Positions 1-8,562 are shown, counted from the first letter of the stretch. The stretch: DNA of 64,000 nucleotides from Atopobium sp. BS2 (GCF_000565075.1 NZ_JDFG01000048.1:32649-96648), one strand, 5' to 3'. The notes: generated from the letters alone by a model not told the origin. A program made the numbers and translations.

Positions 1-131
1 TCGTTGCTCGATCGGCAGCAAGCGGAACAAATATTGGTACGTTTTTGAAATCGCTGCTTTCAAGCAGCAGTAAAGCCAAGGCATAAGCTTTGGGGAAATT
101 GTGCCTTAGGCACAGACAAGGGAGGTTACCT

Positions 132-1256
132 ATGCAAGAGATTACTCGTCGTGGTTTTATTGGTGCCGCTGGTATTACCGCAGTTAGCGCTGGCCTCGCT
201 CTGGCAGGCTGCAATAGTGGTGGCGGCGAGAAGAAGGAAGAGACCAAGAAGTCCGAGGGTGGCGGAGACGTCAAGGGCAAGACCGTAGCATTTATTCCTA
301 AGGTCACCGGCAACGCATTCTTCGAGTCCGCAAACAAGGGCGCACAGGATAAGTCCAAGGAGTGGGGCTTCACCGTTGATTACATCGGCGACGCAACCGC
401 ATCCGTTTCCGCTCAGGTTTCCGTCATCAACCAGGCGGTTGCTAACGGCGTAGACGCAATCAGCATCTCTACCGTTGACGCAAAGGGCGTTTCCGACGCA
501 CTGAAGAAGGCAACTGCTGCTGGTATCGTAGTTACCACCTGGGACTCCGACGCTAACCCAGAGGATCGTACCCTCATGGTTTCTCAGGGTACTCCAGAGA
601 TCCTTGGTCAGATGCTTGTTGATATGGGTGTTGCTGGCCTCAAGGAGCGCGGCAAGGACCCAGAGAAGGACGAGATCACCTACGTCTGGCACTACTCCCA
701 GGCAACCGTTACCGACCAGAACTCCTGGCAGGTAGCTGCACAGAAGATCATCAAGGAGAAGTATCCTAAGTGGAAGAACGTCCACGAGAACTACTACTCC
801 AACCAGGACGCAGAGCAGGCAATTACCATCGGTGAGGCAATCCTTGACGCTTACCCAGAGATTGACCTGATCATCTGCAACGACTCCACCGCTCTTCCTG
901 GTCAGCTCCAGGCTGCAGAGAACAAGGGCTACGACGCAAAGAAGATCACCATCACCGGTTTTGCTTCTCCACAGTCCATCAAGTCCTACTGCGAGCACGG
1001 CACCATCTACAACTGGGGCCTCTGGGACTGCGCAGTTCAGGGCGCTATGGGTTGCTACGTTGCAGCATTCCTTGCAGCTGGTAACGAGGTCAAGGTTGGC
1101 GACACCATCTCCATCCCAAGCATCGGTGATGTCAAGGTTGAGGCTAACGACTCCATCTCCGAGGGTGCAAAGACTGGCGATAAGAACAACGGCGTTGTCC
1201 TGCTTCCTGAGCGCCTTGTCTTCACCAAGGAGAACATGAACAACTACTCCTTCTAA
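132..1256 (+). CDS. lsrB: LsrB-like autoinducer-2/sugar substrate-binding lipoprotein
   Basis: Extracytoplasmic binding protein of an ABC importer, 374 aa. The N-terminus carries a twin-arginine stretch (RRGFI, residues 6-10) and a lipobox LAGC with Cys27, so it should be a membrane-anchored lipoprotein. The rest is a type I periplasmic-binding fold close to E. coli LsrB along its length: FIPK (Lys57), TWDSD (Asp138), TVTDQN (Asp195, Gln196), ALPG (Pro256), GLWD, and an ending LLPERLVFTKEN. From memory of the LsrB structures, ligand residues K35, D116, D166, Q167 and P220 are matched; A222 appears replaced by Gln258. I chose the ATG at 132 because GGAGG lies just upstream; an in-frame GTG at 90 has no such site. 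lsrF follows, which supports an AI-2 role. The permease and ATPase genes would lie before the window. A related sugar ligand cannot be excluded. Confidence 0.85.
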   Translation: MQEITRRGFIGAAGITAVSAGLALAGCNSGGGEKKEETKKSEGGGDVKGKTVAFIPKVTGNAFFESANKGAQDKSKEWGFTVDYIGDATASVSAQVSVINQAVANGVDAISISTVDAKGVSDALKKATAAGIVVTTWDSDANPEDRTLMVSQGTPEILGQMLVDMGVAGLKERGKDPEKDEITYVWHYSQATVTDQNSWQVAAQKIIKEKYPKWKNVHENYYSNQDAEQAITIGEAILDAYPEIDLIICNDSTALPGQLQAAENKGYDAKKITITGFASPQSIKSYCEHGTIYNWGLWDCAVQGAMGCYVAAFLAAGNEVKVGDTISIPSIGDVKVEANDSISEGAKTGDKNNGVVLLPERLVFTKENMNNYSF

Positions 1257-1287
1257 TCAAGGTGTACGTTTAAGGCGTAAGTTCGCG

Positions 1288-1317
1288 GCTGGCGAGAAGA
1301 CCGGTCTTCTCGCCAGC
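1288..1317. repeat. 30-bp perfect palindrome made of two GGCGAGAA motifs
   Basis: Reads identically on both strands, with GGCGAGAA at 1291 and TTCTCGCC at 1307. It lies 31 bp after the lsrB stop. It could act as a transcription-attenuating hairpin between lsrB and lsrF, but no T-run follows, so an intrinsic terminator is unproven. It belongs to the motif family that recurs throughout the window. Confidence 0.8.
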
Positions 1318-1372
1318 TTATGAGGTAATTCAGCCGCAGAGGAGGGTGGTCCTCCCAGGGCGGGCGCCCAAA

Positions 1373-1457
1373 GAGGCGCATTCTCCTACGAGACGCGTTC
1401 TCGAACGAGGCACGTTCTCCTGCGAGGCAGCTTCGCCCAAGAAGACGCCTTCTCTGT
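1373..1457. repeat. 17-bp tandem repeat, five units
   Basis: Five successive 17-bp units between lsrB and lsrF: GAGGCGCATTCTCCTAC, GAGACGCGTTCTCGAAC, GAGGCACGTTCTCCTGC, GAGGCAGCTTCGCCCAA and a degenerate fifth. Spacing is exact while bases drift. It sits in the leader of lsrF, about 30 bp before the start codon. Confidence 0.75.
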
Positions 1458-1487
1458 GTGCTTTAAGGTTTTATTGAAAGGATTTTC

Positions 1488-2366
1488 ATGGCAGATCTGG
1501 ACGGATTGAAAGTAGCTAAGGATTATCACGTAGACACTCCTTTTGCTAACAATCAGGGATTTTATGTAAAGGGTGCAAACAACCTCGACTGGGGTATGCA
1601 GAAGCACCTCTCCAACATCTTTGATCCAAAGAGCGGCAACACTGTAATGTTCGCATTTGACCACGGTTACTTCATGGGCTCAACCGCTGGTCTCGAGCGT
1701 CTTGACCTGCTGCTTCCACAGCTTGCTCCTTACGTTGACTGCTTCATGGGCACCCGTGGCGCAATCAGGACTTGCGTTTCTCCTGAGGTTTCTAAGGGCA
1801 TCGCTCTTCGCGTTTCTTCTGGTTCTTCTATGCTGCAGTCCGACCTCTCTCACGAGGTTGTTGCTGTTGACATTGAGGACGCTATCCGCATGAACGCAGA
1901 CTGCATGGCTGTTCAGACCTTCATCGGCGCTGATGGCCAGCTCTCCAGCATCGATAACCTCAGCCAAGTCATTAACGCTGGCTTCCGCTACAGCATTCCT
2001 ACCCTCGGCGTTTGCGCTGTTGGTAAGGATATGGAGCGCACCGGTCGCTTCTTCAAGCTTGCAACCCGTATCATTGCTGAGATGGGCTGCCAGATTGTTA
2101 AGACTTACGACTGCGAGGACTTCGAGGAAGTCGTTGCAGCATGCCCAGTTCCAATTGTTGTTGCTGGCGGCAAGAAGCTCGCTGAGCGCGACGCTCTGCA
2201 CCTTGCATACGACGTGATCCGCAAGGGTGCACGCGGCGTTGACATGGGCCGCAACATCTTCCAGAGCACCCATCCTCTGCAGATGGCTGAGGCTGTCCGC
2301 ATGATCGTTCACGAGGGCGCAACCGACGCTCAGGCATGGGAGTTCTTCGAGGACGCAACCCACTAA
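1488..2366 (+). CDS. lsrF: 3-hydroxy-5-phosphonooxypentane-2,4-dione thiolase LsrF
   Basis: Class I aldolase-like thiolase of AI-2 breakdown: it transfers an acetyl group from the phospho-AI-2 derivative to CoA. 292 aa, normal length for LsrF. It matches E. coli LsrF from the first residues (MADLD, LDWGMQ, FAFDHGYF, CTRG-like MGTRG, VGKDM, ATRI-AEMG, VAGGKKL-ER, GVDMGRNIFQS). Lys205 in KTYD is at the Schiff-base lysine position. ATG with an AAAGGA site at about 1478. Together with the LsrB-like gene this is the end of an lsr locus, uncommon in Actinobacteria as far as I know. A strong terminator follows. Confidence 0.93.
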   Translation: MADLDGLKVAKDYHVDTPFANNQGFYVKGANNLDWGMQKHLSNIFDPKSGNTVMFAFDHGYFMGSTAGLERLDLLLPQLAPYVDCFMGTRGAIRTCVSPEVSKGIALRVSSGSSMLQSDLSHEVVAVDIEDAIRMNADCMAVQTFIGADGQLSSIDNLSQVINAGFRYSIPTLGVCAVGKDMERTGRFFKLATRIIAEMGCQIVKTYDCEDFEEVVAACPVPIVVAGGKKLAERDALHLAYDVIRKGARGVDMGRNIFQSTHPLQMAEAVRMIVHEGATDAQAWEFFEDATH

Positions 2367-2483
2367 GTGCGCAACGAGCACGGCGTTTCCGCAGGTCCAA
2401 CGGGCGCGAGCCCGCATAACCTCCGGGCACGAAAGCGCTGCTCATACGTGGCTTTCTCATGTGACGAGAAACATACTGACCTT

Positions 2484-2517
2484 AAGCTGGTAATCCTTTT
2501 GGATTACCAGCTTTTTT
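2484..2517 (+). terminator. Rho-independent terminator after lsrF
   Basis: A 13-bp perfect stem (AAGCTGGTAATCC with GGATTACCAGCTT), a 4-nt T loop and a run of six T at the end of the stem. It closes the lsr transcript. Confidence 0.9.
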
Positions 2518-2868
2518 CTGCAACGTGTTAGCGTCGGCTTTTAGGCATGGCGCGCAAAATACCGCTGCTTTGATATGTCTCGCTGAAGAATCGACATGTT
2601 CCTAATCAAGATAGCCAGTCAGCTAGGCGGTTGCACCGCTTGATATACATTTCTATGCATAAACTTAACCTAATATGCTAGAAAATGAATAGCATCATAT
2701 AAAAGATTTAACTATAGGTAAATTCCGCGCCTAAGGAACACACCAAAGTCGGATATTCTGCTCAGATGCGGGCATTTTACACATCTAATGACGATAATCT
2801 GCATGCTTTAGCTATTTTCAGCGTCATGTATACGTCTTTTTGACAGATTATCCGACTTTGGTGTGTTT
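2518..2868 (+). repeat. 350-bp intergenic repeat, copy 1, with 132-bp inverted-ended core
   Basis: The whole segment is repeated with about 80% identity (by eye) at 25449-25799. The 3' part, 2737-2868, is a core bounded by inverted ends, AACACACCAAAGTCGGATA on the left and its complement on the right, that also occurs at 63805-63936 on the other strand. It fills most of the gap between lsrF and the next gene. There is no convincing ORF in it. It looks like a MITE or a structured non-coding element. Confidence 0.8.
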
Positions 2869-3040
2869 CCCAAATCCGAAATTTGCCTCGCGAGCCGATG
2901 GCGATAAGACCAGATTTTCTTGCGTGCCGTATACCTGCGGTTTTATGTGATTGCATATTTTATAAGTTCGGATATTTATATAAAAAGTCTCAGGGCATCT
3001 TTTGGGCCGCACTTGAGCCACATTCAAGATGTATTTAAGG

Positions 3041-3082
3041 GCCATTGCCATTGCCATTGTCATTGTCATTGGCATTGGCATG
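3041..3082. repeat. Hexanucleotide tandem repeat (G-Y/G-CATT)x7
   Basis: Seven adjacent 6-bp units: GCCATT three times, GTCATT twice, GGCATT once, and a final GGCATG. The stretch 2869-3206 otherwise shows no gene. The microsatellite lies in non-coding DNA 125 bp upstream of the next start codon. Confidence 0.7.
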
Positions 3083-3206
3083 ATATTCGTAGAAATCCAA
3101 AAGATATTTGTGCAGCTGTTCGTAACCCTTCCTGGAAAATTTAAATCAGCTTAACAGGGATTTAACACCCCTTCTGTTGTACTAGAGCCAGGAGAAGGGA
3201 GTATCT

Positions 3207-3374
3207 ATGAAATCAAAGCAAGCTTGTGGTTGGAGCTGCCGCCTACGTGTCCTGCCTATTCTATTTTTGCTATTAGGATGCGCATTTGTAGTCTATGGCG
3301 CTTCTCGCGGAGAGGTTAGTGTCGTATTGGGAAAAGCGGTACGAATCTGCCTTGAGTGTGTAGGTATTGGTTAG
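3207..3374 (+). CDS. CD1871A-type small CxxC membrane protein
   Basis: 55 aa, with one predicted membrane segment (LRVLPILFLLLGCAFVVYGA), then RGE, and a C-terminal ICLECVGIG with a CxxC pair. This short pattern fits the small CD1871A family of CXXC proteins found beside 4Fe-4S membrane proteins and TlpA-like proteins in anaerobes. AGGAG lies at 3190-3194, 12 bases before the ATG, on the long side. The GTG of the 4Fe-4S gene follows 10 bp after its stop, so they form one operon. Probable role: passing electrons or thiols across the membrane. The assignment rests on sequence pattern and neighbours, so function is inferred. Confidence 0.8.
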   Translation: MKSKQACGWSCRLRVLPILFLLLGCAFVVYGASRGEVSVVLGKAVRICLECVGIG

Positions 3375-3384
3375 GTGACCTGCA

Positions 3385-4344
3385 GTGAAAGTGTTCTCAG
3401 GGATAAAATTTCTTGGAAAGAAAGTACGAGAATTTATCACTAAAAGAGGTTTCGTACAGGCATGCGCAACCTTTCTGACTAACCCTCACCTAACAAATTT
3501 TGCTAAGGGAACTATCTATACTGGTCCTGCAAAGTCAGTCTGTGTCCCTGGACTTAACTGCTATTCTTGCCCAGCAGCTACGGGAGCTTGCCCGATTGGA
3601 GCATTTCAGGCAGTAGTTGGATCTTCTAAATTCAGCTTCTCGTATTACATTACGGGTATTTTGATTCTCATTGGAACTTTGCTAGGCAGGTTTGTCTGCG
3701 GATTTCTTTGTCCATTTGGCTGGGTACAAGATCTTCTCCACAAGATTCCATTCCCAAAAAAATTTAGCACCAAAAAGCTCAAAGCCTTGCGCTATTTGAA
3801 GTACGTCATATTAATTGTGCTTGTCTGGGCTCTACCGGCTTTGATTCAAAATGCTGTAGGAATGGGAGAGCCTTATTTCTGTAAGTATGTTTGTCCACAG
3901 GGAATTCTCGAGGGAGCAATTCCGCTTTCTTTAGCAGATGTCAGCATTAGGGCAGCTCTGGGCACACTTTTTACGATGAAGTTCAGCATTCTGGCAACTG
4001 TCGTGCTATTGAGCATCATGTTTTATCGTCCTTTTTGCAAATGGATTTGCCCGCTCGGGGCTTTTTATTCTCTGTTCAATCGCATCTCAATTTTGCAGTA
4101 TCGAGTTGACGAGAAGACCTGTGTAAGCTGCGGAAAGTGTGCGCGTACATGCAAGATGGACGTAGATATTACGAAGAACAACGCAGCTCTTGAGTGCATT
4201 CGCTGCGGAGAGTGCATAAAGGTATGTCCTGTTCATGCGATTGATGCAAAACTCCTGTTAATCAACAAGAAAATTGAGCAGTCGGAAAAGGTTGCTACAG
4301 CAAAGCACTTGGCTGATCTACAGGCGACAAGCTCAATAAAGTAA
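3385..4344 (+). CDS. Polyferredoxin-type membrane 4Fe-4S protein (NapH/YccM-like)
   Basis: 319 aa. Multi-pass membrane protein with Cys motifs of the NapH/YccM/RdxA group on the loops (CPAATGACPIGAFQ, CGFLCPFGW, CKYVCPQGILE, CKWICPLGAFY), then a C-terminal pair of ferredoxin motifs, CVSCGKCARTC and CIRCGECIKVC. It should move electrons between a membrane or cytoplasmic donor and partners outside the membrane. GTG start at 3385. It lies between the CxxC mini-protein and a TlpA-like thioredoxin, a set I recognise from other anaerobes and infer to be a transmembrane reducing system for extracytoplasmic thiols. The precise donor is unknown. Confidence 0.88.
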   Translation: MKVFSGIKFLGKKVREFITKRGFVQACATFLTNPHLTNFAKGTIYTGPAKSVCVPGLNCYSCPAATGACPIGAFQAVVGSSKFSFSYYITGILILIGTLLGRFVCGFLCPFGWVQDLLHKIPFPKKFSTKKLKALRYLKYVILIVLVWALPALIQNAVGMGEPYFCKYVCPQGILEGAIPLSLADVSIRAALGTLFTMKFSILATVVLLSIMFYRPFCKWICPLGAFYSLFNRISILQYRVDEKTCVSCGKCARTCKMDVDITKNNAALECIRCGECIKVCPVHAIDAKLLLINKKIEQSEKVATAKHLADLQATSSIK

Positions 4345-4403
4345 GTGTCATAAAACGTGTATAGCTACGTTTCGTACGTAGAAAAGACAGAAAGGACTAT
4401 GAA

Positions 4404-5042
4404 ATGAAAAAATTTGTAACAAAATCCCTGACGTATGTCGCTGGCCTACTTATGGCAGTTGCGCTTGTTGGATGCAGCGTTGGTGGTACTGGTAACACAG
4501 GCACAACAACCGCTCCAACTGCCGAGCAGCAGAATTCTGCTGCAGTTCCACCTGAGGCAGCATCAAAACTGCACCTCAAAGACGGCGACACCTTCCCAGA
4601 TTTTAAGGCAACAGATATCACTACTGGCGCTACCTATGACAACACCGTATTTGGACAGAATAAGGTCACTGTTCTGACCTTCTGGTTCAATGGCTGTACT
4701 GGCTGCATTCAGGAGATGCCAATGCTTCAAGAACTTGCTGATACCTATAAGGACAAAGGTGTCAATGTCTTGGGTGTTAACGCCGAAGCTGCATACACGG
4801 ACGACGCTAAGAAGGAAGCCGTGAATATTCTCCAGAAGCAGGGCGTTACCTACGGAAACGTCGCTCTTGATCCTCACAGCGATGGCGGTCACGTTATCGA
4901 AGGCCTCACAGCGTTCCCAACTACTATGGTTATTGACCAGAACGGTAGACTTGTGGGCGATCCAATTACCGGTGGCTCCAGCAAGCTTCAGGGCAGCGAG
5001 CTTCAAAAGCGCGTTGACCAGGCTCTTGCTCAGTCAAAGTAG
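4404..5042 (+). CDS. TlpA/ResA-like thioredoxin-fold lipoprotein
   Basis: 212 aa. Signal peptide with lipobox LVGC (Cys24), a low-complexity spacer to about residue 55, then a thioredoxin-like domain of the AhpC/TSA-Redoxin type with active site FNGCTGCIQEMP (CxxC near residue 96-99) and a cis-Pro region AFPTTMVID. It should be a surface lipoprotein exchanging disulfides. It probably receives electrons from the 4Fe-4S and CxxC proteins encoded upstream. ATG at 4404 preceded by GAAAGGA. The following two-component system may control the set. Confidence 0.88.
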   Translation: MKKFVTKSLTYVAGLLMAVALVGCSVGGTGNTGTTTAPTAEQQNSAAVPPEAASKLHLKDGDTFPDFKATDITTGATYDNTVFGQNKVTVLTFWFNGCTGCIQEMPMLQELADTYKDKGVNVLGVNAEAAYTDDAKKEAVNILQKQGVTYGNVALDPHSDGGHVIEGLTAFPTTMVIDQNGRLVGDPITGGSSKLQGSELQKRVDQALAQSK

Positions 5043-5073
5043 GTTATAGAAACTTACATACCACTCACGGCAC

Positions 5074-5097
5074 ACGGCGAGAAGAACTTCTCGCCGT
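5074..5097. terminator. GGCGAGAA inverted pair, possible terminator
   Basis: GGCGAGAAG and CTTCTCGCC separated by two bases, with flanking A-C-G/C-G-T pairing, 30 bp after the tlpA-like stop. Strong stem but no T-run. It marks the end of the operon before the response regulator and uses the recurrent octamer motif. Confidence 0.6.
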
Positions 5098-5220
5098 AGG
5101 GTTCAATCGGTTAGCATTTGAAGTGTTGTATGAAGTACGCCTGGGCTGAGTCACTTGAGCTTGGTCCAGGCGTACTCTAACGCTTGCAACTAGCATCAAG
5201 CTGCATTTGAAAGGGAAGAA

Positions 5221-5901
5221 TTGAAAATCCTTGTAGTGGAAGATGAAAAAGAGCTTCTTGCCTCTATTGGAGAGGGGCTTGAGCTGGACGGTTATTACGT
5301 TGATCTTGTCGACAACGGCACTCAGGCTCTTGAAATGGCTCAGCTTGAACAATATGACCTGATTCTACTTGACCTTAACCTTCCTGGTATCGATGGACTT
5401 GATTTGCTGCGTACGCTACGAGCGGAGCACTCAGAGACTAAGGTGCTGATTCTTTCTGCGCGTTCATCGGTGTCTGATCGCATTGTTGGATTAGACGCGG
5501 GTGCTGATGACTACCTTATAAAACCCTTTGCGTTTGGTGAGCTCGAGGCCCGTATTAGGACGCTCCTGCGCCGTGAGTACACTCACGGAGAGGTGTGTTT
5601 GATAGCTGGAAAACTTCGGTTTGACACTACGGCTCGACAAGTTTTTGTTGGAGACGCTCAGGTTAATTTCACCAAGAAAGAACTTGCAATCCTAGAGTAT
5701 CTGATGCGACATGCTGGAGCAGTTGTGAGCAGTGAAGAGCTAATGACTCATGCGTGGGATAGCAACGTGGACTTATTCAGCAATTCTGTTCGTGTTCACA
5801 TTTTTTCGGTACGAAAAAAGTTGCGAGAAGCTCTTGGATATGACCCGATTTCCAACAAAGTAGGAGAGGGTTATTGCTTTAAGAGGGACAGCGATGACTA
5901 A
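5221..5901 (+). CDS. OmpR/PhoB-type response regulator
   Basis: 226 aa. Receiver domain 1-115 with the acidic pocket (VVEDE), phospho-acceptor Asp51 in LLDLNLPG and the conserved Lys of LIKPFAFGELEARI. C-terminal winged-helix DNA-binding domain from about 130 (FTKKELAILEYLMRHAGAV, VRVHIFSVRKKL). TTG start at 5221 with AAAGGGAAGAA upstream, giving the normal N-terminus MKILVVEDE. The last 8 bases overlap the histidine kinase, so translation is coupled. Targets are unknown; the adjacent thiol/electron-transfer genes are the obvious candidates. Confidence 0.93.
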   Translation: MKILVVEDEKELLASIGEGLELDGYYVDLVDNGTQALEMAQLEQYDLILLDLNLPGIDGLDLLRTLRAEHSETKVLILSARSSVSDRIVGLDAGADDYLIKPFAFGELEARIRTLLRREYTHGEVCLIAGKLRFDTTARQVFVGDAQVNFTKKELAILEYLMRHAGAVVSSEELMTHAWDSNVDLFSNSVRVHIFSVRKKLREALGYDPISNKVGEGYCFKRDSDD

Positions 5902-7054
5902 GATAAGTGAAATAATCCCAAAGCCAATGCGCTCGATACGTGCCCAACTCACTCTTCTTATGGTGGGCTTATTGGTGTGCTGTTGCGTTGTTTTAACCTG
6001 GCTTGTGTATCGCTCGACTTCTGAGCTGCTGGAACTAGCTGCAGCTAACGCCATCAATCAGGGAGCTCTTTCTATCGTTTTGGATGTAGATGCTATCGAA
6101 CGCTCTATTTTGTTTGACGCGTTAGGCATCTTGCTCTTTGTGATTGTTGCAGGAAGCTGTGTAGCTTATTTTTTAATAGGCCACTATACCAAGCCAGTTC
6201 AACAACTCTCTGCTCACATGAAAGAAATGAGCCCAAATACATTGTCTGATTCCATTGAAATTGAGGGCGGTGGAGAAGAGATTCAAGAGCTGGTTAAGTC
6301 ATTTAATCAGATGACTGAGCAACTAGATGAAGCGTTTGCAATGCAGAGGCGTTTCTCGGCAAGCGCAGCTCACGAGCTCAGAACGCCAATTACTGTACTA
6401 AGGACCAAGCTGGATGTTTTTAAGAAAAAGAAACGCGAACAGCATGAATATGACGAGCTTGTAACTACGATGGAGACATACATTGACCGCCTATCTTCCA
6501 TCATCACTGATCTTTTGGAATTTGCGGAGACATCTGAGCTAGGAGAGGTTGAGGATGTTTCTCTTGATTCAGTAATTAAAACGGTCGTGGATGATCTTGA
6601 ATCGGTTGCTCAAAATAATATGGTAAACGTGCAGGTTAATACGCAGATTGATGCACATTCTGATACACAATCTGAGGCACAGGCCTTTATCGTTAAAGGA
6701 AATACCAATCTGCTATATCGAGCTCTTTACAACCTGGTTGAAAATGCCATTCGTTATAACAATGAAGAAGGTTCAGTCAACATTACCCTAGAAACGAAGG
6801 GTCAAGAAGGCGTGGTTATAATTGCCGATACAGGAGTGGGCATAGCTCCAGAGCAAAGAGAGCTTATTTTTGAGCCGTTCTACAGGGTGAATAAGTCACG
6901 ATCCAGAGAGTTTGGCGGCGCAGGCATTGGCCTCTCGCTGGTTAAAACCATCTTAAAGCGACATGGAGCTTCCATCACAGTCTCTGAAAACAACCCTCAG
7001 GGTTCTGTGTTTACAATCAGAATTCCACTGGTAGACGCTGTAGATTCCGATTAG
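5894..7054 (+). CDS. HAMP-containing sensor histidine kinase
   Basis: 386 aa. Two membrane helices near residues 17-40 and 75-96 with a short (~35 aa) outside loop, a HAMP linker, a dimerisation/phosphoacceptor domain with SASAAHELRTPI, and a HATPase domain (NLVENAIRYN, DTGVGI, GGAGIGLSLV). The short external loop suggests sensing within the membrane or through a partner rather than a large ligand domain. It overlaps the response regulator and must be its cognate kinase. Confidence 0.93.
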   Translation: MTKISEIIPKPMRSIRAQLTLLMVGLLVCCCVVLTWLVYRSTSELLELAAANAINQGALSIVLDVDAIERSILFDALGILLFVIVAGSCVAYFLIGHYTKPVQQLSAHMKEMSPNTLSDSIEIEGGGEEIQELVKSFNQMTEQLDEAFAMQRRFSASAAHELRTPITVLRTKLDVFKKKKREQHEYDELVTTMETYIDRLSSIITDLLEFAETSELGEVEDVSLDSVIKTVVDDLESVAQNNMVNVQVNTQIDAHSDTQSEAQAFIVKGNTNLLYRALYNLVENAIRYNNEEGSVNITLETKGQEGVVIIADTGVGIAPEQRELIFEPFYRVNKSRSREFGGAGIGLSLVKTILKRHGASITVSENNPQGSVFTIRIPLVDAVDSD

Positions 7055-7170
7055 CACTTCACATACGCCGCCGTTTGGAGATAAGACTAAATATCAGCTT
7101 ATGGCGAGAAGTACAACGGCTAGAATAGTGCTCAGCACATAGATGCTCTAGTGATAAAGGGGAGCCAAGC

Positions 7171-7839
7171 ATGGAGTTTATTCTAGATACAGCTGATCTT
7201 GAGGCTGTTAAGCAACTTGATGAGCTTTTGACCATCGATGGAGTTACCACTAATCCTTCAATTATTACTAGAAGCGGTAAGCAGCCTGGACAGGTCATCA
7301 AGGAGTTTGTGGAATATCTACTTCCTGACCAGAAATTCTTTGTTCAGGTTGTCTCGACTGACTATGAACAAATGCTGGAAGAGGCTCGATATATCTGTGG
7401 TCTTCGCCCCGAGAATACCTATGTGAAGATTCCTGTTACCCGTAATGGATACAAGGCGATTAAGCAGCTCAAATCCGAGGGACTGGGTGTCCTGGCAACT
7501 GCAATTTATTCGGCTGACGAGGCATTCTTGGCAGCTATGAATGGCGCAGATTACCTGGCTCCTTATGTTAACCGCATGTGTAATTACGGTGACGGAATCG
7601 GTCAGGTTTTTGATCTTATGCAGATGCTTGAAACTCACGGACTGAATTCTAAGATTCTTGCCGCATCGTTTAAGAATACCGAGCAGGTTCATGTGCTCAT
7701 TTCTGCAGGTATTGATGCAGTCACTCTTCCACCTGATATTGTTTACACAATGATGGATCACCCCGGAACAAAGATTGCTGTTGACGAGTTTTCCGCAGCA
7801 TGGCGTGAGGCTTATGGAAGGGATAATCTATTACGATAA
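7171..7839 (+). CDS. fsa: Transaldolase-like fructose-6-phosphate aldolase
   Basis: 222 aa, the short transaldolase/FSA family length. Signature VTTNPSI near residue 26 and the Schiff-base Lys86 in YVKIPVTRNGYKAIK. TIM-barrel aldolase that forms or cleaves fructose 6-phosphate (dihydroxyacetone plus glyceraldehyde 3-phosphate), or acts as a small transaldolase; the sequence alone does not decide which. ATG with GGGGAGCC upstream and a TAGAAT -10-like hexamer at 7121. The last 119 bp are overlapped by the tail of an antisense membrane ORF. It is a single-gene unit. Confidence 0.85.
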   Translation: MEFILDTADLEAVKQLDELLTIDGVTTNPSIITRSGKQPGQVIKEFVEYLLPDQKFFVQVVSTDYEQMLEEARYICGLRPENTYVKIPVTRNGYKAIKQLKSEGLGVLATAIYSADEAFLAAMNGADYLAPYVNRMCNYGDGIGQVFDLMQMLETHGLNSKILAASFKNTEQVHVLISAGIDAVTLPPDIVYTMMDHPGTKIAVDEFSAAWREAYGRDNLLR

Positions 7840-8486
7840 TAGAAGCATTAGTAAGCTTAGTTCTCTTCAGGTGATTTTTTAATAGAGGAAAAATTATGTA
7901 TAAAAGAGCACAATTAGCCACTATAAAAGAGGCTGTAATTAAAGCTGAGAACAAAAAAATTAGAAACAGGTTTTCAGTTAAATCAAACACTACGTATATT
8001 ATCGAATTTAGCTCATTGATCATCGGCGGAAAGTTTCTTGATAATTGAAATATATAGAGAGAAAATTCTTTCGCTCCGTAAAAGAATTCAATAAGAATAA
8101 AGAGTATTAGGAAGACAAATAATTCCCACTTCATCATATCAAGTAGCATTTCTTTATTTGTTAACTGGGCTTTTATTTTTTTATCAGACAAAAGTATTAA
8201 GGCAAAAAAATTAGAACTTCCCAGAAAAAGCATAATAAAATCAAAATAAGTTCCAAACAACAGAACGAAGATAGCTGAGAGAAATACTGGGATGTAGCAA
8301 ACAGATATTTCCTGTTGATGATTTTTTACTTCAGAAGGCAAAAAATTTTTTTTTCTTAAGGGAGACATTATTTTGCTCGAATTTCAAAAACCATCTAGTA
8401 GAAGATATAAACAAAAATACTAATGAAAGTGGGCCAAGTAATAAAATGTTGCTAGAAAGCAAATGGATTAGCGATTTATAAATCAT
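7721..8486 (-). pseudogene. Multi-pass membrane protein gene broken by a frameshift at an A9 run
   Basis: The gene starts at ATG 8486 with a good AAGGAG site and encodes a hydrophobic N-terminus (MIYKSLIHLLSSNILLLGPL...). That frame meets a TGA at 8331-8333, directly after an A9-T6 homopolymer (about 8340-8355 on this strand). The next frame continues from there to 7721 with three or four more membrane helices. One A fewer would give a single 254-aa ORF. It is either a phase-variable gene, a young pseudogene or a sequencing error. The region is clearly AT-rich compared with its neighbours and the 3' end runs 119 bp into fsa, which suggests inserted DNA. No family recognised. Confidence 0.6.
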
Positions 8487-8562
8487 GCTAGCTCCTTTCT
8501 AGGTTTTATGTATTTTAAACCAGCGGCTACAAAACGTCGGTGAAAAAATCTACTACAAACTG

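Noticed and set aside
1288..1317. Classical intrinsic terminator between lsrB and lsrF
   Set aside because: Perfect palindrome but no T-run; kept as repeat/possible attenuator only.
7896..8048. 50-codon plus-strand ORF (MYKRAQLATIKEA...) with an AGAGG site after fsa
   Set aside because: Lies antisense to the membrane gene, in AT-rich DNA, with no recognisable features; the membrane frame explains the region better.
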